From the NCBI GenBank assembly GCA_030765045.1, contig CM060969.1:55567716-55631715 (forward strand): DNA of 64,000 nt, written 5' to 3'. This DNA comes from Tenodera sinensis. Taxonomy: Eukaryota > Arthropoda > Insecta > Mantodea > Mantidae. Positions 56,161-64,000 of this stretch are shown in pieces; within the stretch, counting starts at the first letter, position 1, and each line of letters opens with the position of its first letter. The translations under genes and the position numbers were made by a program. Under the pieces are notes generated by a model. It saw only the letters and a program-made list of their open reading frames with translations, was not told the origin of the DNA and searched no databases.

Positions 56161-58662
56161 GGTAGAGAAAGTAAAGAAATTTAATATATCATTAATATTA
56201 TTAGTATATTCTAAGGCGACCAATAAGTTACGCTTAGATACCAACTCTGTTCTTCGACTTGGACGTTTCTCTTAGTATATGCTGTTAACGTCCCAGTTTA
56301 GGGCTATAAATCTGTCCCATCCACGCAATTATATTTATCAAGCTTATCGTTAACGTTAATGAGACTGGATGGCGAATCAAATAAAATTACGCCTCAATTT
56401 CCAACTCCTACCAAGAGTTTATTACTAGCAAGCCAGAAGTTACAGCCAAGAAAGTAATCAACACGGACGGAGTGGAATACCATCATGTACAACTGGGCAC
56501 TGCATTCACGTGAGAACATACCCTTTATACCACAACTCTCTGGGTTTGTAATATTACAACTGCTTACTACGATTAGCACTGCACACATTACATCTGACAC
56601 TGATTGTAAAAGAAGGGCAATGCTATCAATGGTTACCTCACTGGAATGTTTGACTGTCGATAAATGAACGCACGGAATACGAGCGGATTTATCTGTAGTA
56701 ATACCATGAGAGGGTTTCGTATAAGTGCGAGCGCGAAGAGCGAGAAAAATTACCCCAATGTGAAAACCTAGAGTGGCATTTGTTTAGACTATTCCGCGAA
56801 ATAATTAATAATCAGTCATTTAATACTATTTAATATTAAGAGATTTAAAAGCAAACAACTTGCAATAATATTCATACATTTTAATTAGGGTTTATTTTCA
56901 CAGTACAACTAATCCAGTAGATTGTGAAAACAAGTTTAAACGTTTAATAGCAGGAAATGAAGGACTAGACCTATGATGAATATAAATGAACGAATTTGCA
57001 TTAGTAGACTATTTATTAAACATGTTTGCTCTATTTAAAGTTATTCTTCAATTAAAATAATATCCTCACTATAGTATTCGCCAAATCTTTTGTCTGTCAT
57101 TTTTAATGGCACGTTAATTGGTTTAACTGCACATGGATGCTCCAGGTGTTCAGAAACTTAATAAAAGTTAAGAACCGCAAGGAGGAGGTGGTATAACCAA
57201 AGAAATAATACCATAACCAAGAGGTGTTAATTGGGAGTAAGTGGAATGGTCTAGACCAGGTCTGGTGGTAGGGGGGGGGGGGGGTCCTCTTCTAACACTT
57301 GCGTAACGTTCGTGTGTCCTCATTTAGAGAAAATCAAAGCTCAGGAGGATTTAATGGACTATCTCTTATGACGTCATACTATAGTCATCGAGAAGTCGCT
57401 CCGCACCTACCATGTAGCCAAGATTGCCAAGACGCGAATTCCAATGGTAGCACTGGCTGCTACGATCGTATGGTTATAAAATTCTGGGAAATAAACAAAT
57501 TTGATAGATCCACGTATGTAATTTATGAACCGTAATGCAGATATACAACAGTACCAACGTTATCCCTACCGGCACAGTGCGAAGGAACTTGTTAATAAAC
57601 CTTTAGTATCCGCTAATAGCGATCAATCACGGCTACTTATTCTATCTCCCTAGCATTTGTCCTTTTATTCCTCGCACATAATTTGTTTGCGGCAGCCATT
57701 TGTTTTCGACACAGATATTCAAAGGTAGCATCGCCAAAACAGCACGACGCCAAACAAACAAAAATTAACAGATATGGGAGCAGTTCGATAAATTAATTTA
57801 TAAGGTTGCACCACTGTCACGGTATAATTCGTCCTCCAAGGGGATGCCTAATTATTCTTAATAAGGATCGGACCGGATGGGAGCGGTTAACGACAAACCT
57901 AAACTGGAAAGTGGAATACCCCGCCCCCCTTTTCAGTAAAAGTAGTGGACAGTCTTAACCTTTTATTCGCAGGTAAATAATAATACTTGGATATTACAAT
58001 GGGCAGATGTTTAGCGGTCTAAAAATCATATTTCAGAACTACAAGCAAATATATACACTTTCTCGGCCTTTGGCTGTCGACTATACACAATCTCATATTA
58101 ACTATACTTGAATTTAATTAAGCACTCTTGCAGAGTATCAGAAATGGTCCCTAAAGAAAATACACCATAATACCGGCGGACTAGGAAGTCGGAACTTACC
58201 AAAAATTCAACGAACTCTCTCTCCTAAAAGGCAAGTCGAGGCTAACCGCGTCGGCAAAGGTTTTCTGGAAACAGGCTGCCAGCGACAGTCACGCTCCTAG
58301 CGGAGCATCAAATGTATTAAAACTACGGGAGTCAACTCAAATACTCTATGAGTGGCTCTAGGTTAACATTATTTTATTGTTCTTATTACTTGTAAGCTTT
58401 ATACCATTTACTGTAATCGTTAGGTCGTCAATTAAATCCCATTGGAGTTTATTTTCTCGAGATAAATAAAAATCTAATGAGAGTAGTATTTAGAATATCA
58501 CGATCAGAAAGGTATGCACACGATGTTGTCGCGGAGCTGTCTACAATCCATATGATAACCTCATGAAATTGCGTGCAGTCGCATGCGATACTGGTTAGTT
58601 GAAAACGGAAAATGAATGATGTAGCTGCTACCGCGCAGCCGTACACGCGCATCAGCAGACGT
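56161..58662. other. unassigned DNA with a poly-G run
   Basis: A poly-G tract at 57271-57284. No long frame, SINE or transposon motif. Short frames here have no recognisable domain. Confidence 0.5.
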
Positions 58663-58903
58663 CTTTTTTTTTATTTTATTTTATTTTATTTATTTTATTT
58701 ATTTAAGATCGATCAGCAACAATGCTTTACAGAACTGGGAGAACAAATATAAAGCTAAGAACACTATATAGGAGTTGAGGTTGGCTACATCAGTGTAGCT
58801 CCTTGAACATAATTACAGTAATGTCTCACAAAGGAGGTAGTAACACAATATATCACAGAGACAAGGCAAATGTGCAGTGGAAGAGTTTGTGAAGACTAAG
58901 GTC

Positions 58904-61632
58904 TTAGTCTTCGGAGCTTGAGGTCGAACTGAGTAGTATATCTTGAGGCAGACGTTTGCGGAGACGGGTTGGCCGGCGTGTTCTGACGCCGAGATGGTAT
59001 TCCACAGCTCCAGGAACATCTTGTAGGCGAATGAAGAAACGGCGGGTTGTCTGGCGAATGAACTGTGGTGTAGGGAGAAGTCCTAGTTCTTGATGGAGCT
59101 GTTGGTTGCGGACAAACCTGGGAACATTGGTAGCGAGCCGCATCACCTTGTTCTGAATTACTTGCAAACGACGGAGGTGGGTTTTACAAGCACCGCCCCA
59201 GATAGGAGCAGCATAGGCGAGAATAGGACGAATAAGGGAACGGTAGAGCAAGAGACAGGAATCAAGTCCAAGTGAGGTACGTCTATTGACTAGTGGATAC
59301 AGCTGAGAAAGCCGGGCTGAGGCAAGGTTAATAGTACGATTGACATGTGGGCGCCAAGTAAGGGTGGTGTCGAAGAGCACTCCAAGGTACTTCACTGGAG
59401 TAGTAGAAGGTAACCAGGGAATAGAGATGTTATGGATACTCAAGCATGGGGGTGTACGAACTTTACGAAGAGAGAAAATTTTTGCCTCTGTCTTGTGAGG
59501 ATTCAGAGAAAGGTGCCAGGTAGAACACCAGTGAATAAGAGAGGTTAAGGATTCCTGTAAGGCGGCAATGGCAGTAGGAAGATCTGGATGGGAGTATTAG
59601 AGAACGCTGTCGTCGGCATATAACGCCACTTCGGTATGCTCGAAGTTCGGAAGATCTGAAGTGAAGACACTGAACAGAAGTGGAGCCAAGATGGAGCCCT
59701 GGGGGACTCCAGCCTGAATGGATTTCGGTGAGGAGCAGGTGTCACCTATACGGACCAAGAATTGCCGATTCGAAAGATAACTGGAAACAATATCCAGTAA
59801 GTATTTGGGAAGGCCTATACGAAAGAGTTTGAGCATCAGGCCATCATGCCACACTTTATCAAACGCCTGGGCGACATCCAAAAACACGGCCGGTGTATAT
59901 TGTCGATTTTCAAAGCCGTGAACAATAGCTTGAGTGAATCGAAGCAGTTGGTGAGTAGCAGAGTGATGTGGTCGAAAGCCAAACTGAAAGGGGGGGATAA
60001 TATTGTTGCTAAGGATGAACTTAGACAGGCAACGGTGAAGAACCTTCTCAAAAAGCTTGGAAAGAGTGGGTAGTAAACTAATTGGGCGGTAACTTGATGG
60101 TAAATGCTGGGGTTTGTTGGGTTTGGGAAAGACAATGATCTGTGCAAGTTTCCAAGAAGTGGGAAAATGGCCAAGGCGTAAGGCAGAGTTCATAATGGAA
60201 GAAAGGTAAGTCAGGGCCTTTTTGGTGAGATGCTTTAAGGCGATGTTGGGGACCATATCATGTCCGGGAGATTTCTTGTTCGGAAGGCGGGAGATGAAAT
60301 GGGATAACTCCCTAGGACTGGTAAGAGACAGACGGACAGGAACAGTGGGTTGCGATTGGAGGGCAACAAGTTCTCTGCGAAGAGATTGCGAGGCAGGATC
60401 ATCGATACTAGGATGAGGTGTAAATGCTTGTGCGAAATGAGAAGCCAGTATCTCACATTTGTCAGAAGTAGACGTCACTACGGTATTGTTGTGATTAAGA
60501 CCAGGAACAACGGTGGGTTTTCGAGGAATACGTCTGGTCGTATGCCATAACATGTCATCACCTGGCGAAATATTGGCTAGATGTCGTTGAAAGGTTCGGA
60601 AGCGGTGTTGCTCGAGCTCCAGTTTTACACGACGTATCAGGCCATTTAATCTTCGGCGCAGCCAAGGTTGGCGTTCCCGTTGCCAGCGACGTCGAATATG
60701 ATTCTTCAGTTGGATGAGAGCAGAAAGAAAGGGTGGTAAATGAGAAGCCAAAGGACGGTGAGAAGGAACCGTGGACTGGCGAACACAGGAGCAAATGGTG
60801 TCTGTAAAATGGTGAACCGCTGCCTCAAGATCTTCCCGTGTAAGGATGCGGTAGATGTGGTCAGAGCCGAATTCAGTCGTTCTTGGAAAGCAGTCCATTG
60901 CACCTAGCCATTAATAAGCCTTCGTGGCGGTGGAATGAAGTCCAAAGCAAGGCTGAAAGTAGCTAAGACTGCGCAGTGGTCAGAATCTAATTCGGCCAAA
61001 GAGGTCATAAAAAGTGGTAAACCCAAGTTTCTAGAAATACCAATGTCAACAATGTCTGGAGACACTCTAGGATTGCTAGAATAATAAGTGGGGTCAGAAG
61101 GGGCCAGAATATTCCATAGAGAACTACTGAGAAAGTGTTGGAGACGATGGCCAATGGGGTTAGTAGTTCTACAGCCCCAGGACATATGTTTACTATTCAG
61201 ATTACCTAGTAAAAGAGTGCGGCCACGATCGGGAAAAAGCAATGAAAGAAAAGTGGTGTTGGGCTGATAATTAGGAGGTTTATAGGCACTGATGAGGACC
61301 AGATCGTTACCATCAGCAGATTGAAGTTTGATACCAACAACTTCTAGGGCTGGGGAATCAGGCAGAAATATAGCACTATGTTGGAGACAGCGAAGCACAG
61401 CAATAGCTACACCCCCTGAGGCCGTTAAAGATGCTCTATCTCGCCTATAAACATGATAACCAGGAAGAGTAAATCTTTCACTGGGAAGAAAGTGTATTTC
61501 CGTGATAGAGGTGATATCGATGTTATGAAGTGTGAGGAATGAGATAAAAGAAGTACGTTTGGATTGGAGGCCATTAGCGTTCCAGTTGAGGAAAGTGAGA
61601 CTATTAAGAGAGCGGCGATTAGGGACCGCCAT
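58904..61632 (-). pseudogene. jockey-type ORF2 with two stops and one frameshift
   Basis: Endonuclease-RT of the element. Endonuclease (61632-60940): NWNANGL, SITEIHF (catalytic E present), GNLNSKH where relatives have GDFNxKH (the D is N), PDIVDIGI and LDSDHCAV. A stop at 60904-60906 follows RRLING, then a frameshift near 60870. RT (60898-59597): SYRPISLL, FQFGFRPHHSATHQLL, FLDVAQAFDKVWHDG, GVPQGSILAPLL and YADD just before a second stop (59597-59599). The same frame runs on uninterrupted through WHLSLNPHKTEAK to 58904. Total about 900 residues, normal for the clade. The lost endonuclease aspartate would itself disable it. Confidence 0.9.
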
Positions 61633-61652
61633 TGTTGCTAAAACTGGTCAGG

Positions 61653-63140
61653 TTATGTGTGGAAAAGGTTGAGAAGCTGTGGTAAGTTGGGCAGAAGAAA
61701 AGAACGGAGGACAGCAAAGACTTGTGTGAGCAGATCAGTGATCCACGTCCAAGAGGATGACTCACCTGCGCTCTCCGCAGCAGGCATAGAGGCATTACAA
61801 CCAGAAGGAGCAGGTCGCAGAGCGTCAGCAAAAGATCGGCGTTGAGAAGTGCGAGCAGAAGTCTGGTCGGGATGTAATGGTGGTTGTTGTGGATGTTGTT
61901 GTGGCGAAGTCGGTGGAGTAGACACATCTCGAGGCTGACGAGGCACGGCTGATGGCACAAGTTGCGGTGAATGTTGTGGTTGAGAAGCACCTTGAGTGGT
62001 ACGTTGTTTGAGCTTCAAATAGTGGGAACAACCACGATAATTTGCTGGATGATCTTGATGGCAATTGACGCACTGCGCTGGCGTGGTTTTAGGTTTGGGG
62101 CACTGAGAGTAGTGATGTTCACCCAGGCAACGAACACAGTGAGGCCCTAGCTGACAGTAGTTTTTAGTGTGACCGTAATTTTGACACCGGGTGCACTGCG
62201 GCAAGTCTGCATTGCGGCGACGAGGTTCCACGCTCACTACACTGTAGAGTAAGCGGGTGAGATTCAGAATATTTCGGCCTGAATCATCGTTCAACAACTC
62301 GATGGCACAGAGGGGAATGGGCTGTTTAGCTCTATTGAGTAAACGAGTTACTTTTTGAACAGGATATTGCAAAGCACTGAGTTCAGCTTGTATTTCTTGG
62401 TCAGTGAGAGAACAAGGTATGTTGCGAATGATCACAGAGAAAAGCTTATCTGCTGGGTTTCTGTAAGTAAAGTATTGCTGGTTGATACTGGTAAAATACC
62501 TAGTGAGATTACGAAAGTCAGAGGAGGTAGAAGAATACAATTTAACGATAGATCCACGCAACTCAGTATGAAACTCTGAAGTAACATGTTGCTTGATGTC
62601 ATGTAGAAGCAGTTGATAGCTTTGCACATCACGTAAACAAATAGGTGGAATGCGCGCCTTAGATGTGGAACTTCTCGGAGAAGTTTCCGTCCCAGCGTCA
62701 TCTTCTAAAGGCTGAAAACGGTTGTGCGTACCGATAGCATAACGTGGAACATTTGACGGTTGCGAAGGCGCTGCGACACAAAGACGTTTGGGTTGTCCTT
62801 CCGGCGATGGAGCAGAGCGCACCAGGCTGGTAGATGTTGTGGCTCAAAGGCCGTCAGATGGGGCACAATCCACCATGTGTATATCTGCTGTGGATTGTTC
62901 AGTAGGGGTGGTCATAATACCCATTAAAGATGGCTGAAGCACAGAGTTACACACGGAAGCAGATGTTACAGAGCTAACAACTGACGATATATTCGATTGT
63001 AATGATAGTGATTGCACCAAGAGGTGCTCTTGTTGTACATTAGAAGCATGTTCTTGATCAGTAGTACAATAAGCTACATTGATAGCTGAACGAAGAAGAT
63101 GGCCGGTGGGAATCTCCGGCATGAGAGCGGTAAAATGCAC
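61653..63140 (-). pseudogene. jockey-type ORF1 with one in-frame stop
   Basis: Gag-like protein of the element, about 495 residues. One stop (62844-62846) separates an N-terminal Ser/Thr-rich 98 residues from the remaining frame (ATG at 62822). The second part has a PRE_C2HC-like region (FSVIIRNIPCSLTDQEIQ, VSVEPRRRNADLP) and three CCHC-type knuckles: CTRCQNYGHTKNYC, CVRCLGEHHYSQC and CVNCHQDHPANYRGC. The ORF1 stop and ORF2 start are separated by 20 nt, unlike the overlapping pair in the intact element. Confidence 0.88.
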
Positions 63141-63375
63141 TTACTAGAAGAAAATAAAAAATAAAAACTAAAAACAAAGACTACTGTTAACACTCACAAA
63201 AACTTCGCGAATGCAGAAATTCACAGTGAACGAAAACGAAAACTTTCTTCCGCGAACTGAAGAATACGCACGGAGAGGCACATAAGCACGACCTTCCTCC
63301 GCGAAGGCTCGCCTATCACTCAGCAGAGTAGTAACAGCACTAAACTTGCGGCTTATTGCACAATCTTGCGTCTTC

Positions 63376-64000
63376 TAACGATAAACCTTCTTTACTATTT
63401 TGCTTTTGTATTACTAAGGATCACTTGCTTTTAGTTACTAATAAATGGTTTCCTTTACAAGAAAACACTCAAAGCACACAAAATAAAATAATTTTCAGTT
63501 ATATTACTTTAAAGCGTTCTGGTATTGCTAACACTGTCACACGTGTGAGATAAGCGTTTGACTCAGGTGTCAACACTCACCATAATGTTACGTCAATCTA
63601 ATCGACATTGTTTGTACATTACCGATTGTATACTTGTATTACAATGCTTATAATATGAATATTGTGTAATATATCCGTAATATAATAAACAGTAATAGTA
63701 AGATTAATAGCAGCAACAACATGAAGATGGCAATAGCAATAAACTCACTACAATAATAACAAAAGTCGCTCCCATCAAGAATCAGACATTGGAAGGTTGC
63801 TTGTTATATATCTACTTTAAGGTGTATTTCGTAGATGTGTTTTGTGTACGAGCGCTAAGGAGGGTGGGTTTTTGACAGAGGATCAAATCCCATTTACACA
63901 GTTTTATGTGTAATTTATACTGCAATTTACCATATAAATAGAAGTAGACAGCCACATCTAACATTAACATTTTATTACCTTTAAAATCTCTGCAACTTAC
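63376..64000. other. AT-rich DNA, no gene
   Basis: Contains an (AAT/AGT)-rich simple-repeat stretch at about 63655-63770 similar in kind to 2.4-2.6 kb. No gene or known element. Confidence 0.55.

Larger units (their letters stand above)
58663..63375 (-). mobile_element. near full-length jockey-clade LINE, lightly damaged
   Basis: A minus-strand element of about 4.7 kb with ORF1 (63140-61653) and ORF2 (61632-58904), a 3' UTR of about 200 nt and a (TAAA)n-type tail (58663-58705 on the plus strand as TTTTATTTTATTT). It is a different family from the intact element at 26.4-31.1 kb: the tail differs and the proteins align only through conserved motifs. Lesions are few: one stop in ORF1, and two stops and one frameshift in ORF2. 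The 5' end lies between about 63315 and 63375; a candidate short flank cgtctt (58660-58666 and about 63369) is too short to be sure. Confidence 0.88.

Overview
This is eukaryotic, almost certainly insect, genomic DNA. It is AT-rich and intron/intergenic-like, and I find no convincing host protein-coding gene. What can be recognised is almost entirely transposable elements of insect-typical kinds: jockey-clade, I-clade and RTE-like non-LTR retrotransposons, hAT, Tc1, mariner, pogo/Tigger and two TTAA-target DNA transposons, several tRNA-derived SINE families and long (TG)n arrays. The mixture and the large, loosely packed repeat landscape suit a TE-rich hemimetabolous insect (orthopteroid, phasmid or cockroach-like), but the species cannot be fixed from sequence alone.

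Layout. 1-3.1 kb: AT-rich, no genes. 3.8-6 kb: a 5'-truncated jockey-like 3' end and an orphan gag-like ORF1, both on the minus strand. 6.9-7.7 kb: a SINE and microsatellites. 7.8-12.6 kb: a decayed I-clade element (minus) with ORF1, endonuclease, reverse transcriptase and RNase H. 12.6-15.2 kb: a plus-strand jockey-like element with a hairpin-rich leader and an internal deletion. 15.7-16.4 kb: a hAT (GTF2IRD2/ZBED-like) remnant. 17-20.3 kb: a TTAA (Kolobok-like) transposon with a 1.2-kb hAT nested inside it. 20.6-22.5 kb: an RTE-like reverse transcriptase split by an ORF1-only LINE copy. 22.9-25.9 kb: an isolated heat-shock-type promoter motif, a short hAT derivative, an RTE tail and a Tigger remnant. 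26.4-31.1 kb: a full-length jockey element with two intact ORFs, inserted in an RTE remnant with a readable target duplication. 31.6-34.5 kb: RTE and Tc1 remnants. 35.8-56.2 kb: mostly unassigned DNA with seven copies of an undescribed-looking dispersed repeat (DR1), several SINEs, a ~180-bp tandem repeat and a mariner split by another TTAA element. 58.7-63.4 kb: a nearly full-length jockey element with a handful of inactivating lesions.

The most informative feature is stratigraphy. At least four nested insertions can be read directly from target-site duplications, and in two of them removing the insert restores homology to a reverse-transcriptase reading frame. The elements do not form a host pathway. 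Within the intact jockey copy, ORF1 (nucleic-acid-binding gag-like protein) and ORF2 (endonuclease plus reverse transcriptase) would act together in target-primed reverse transcription.
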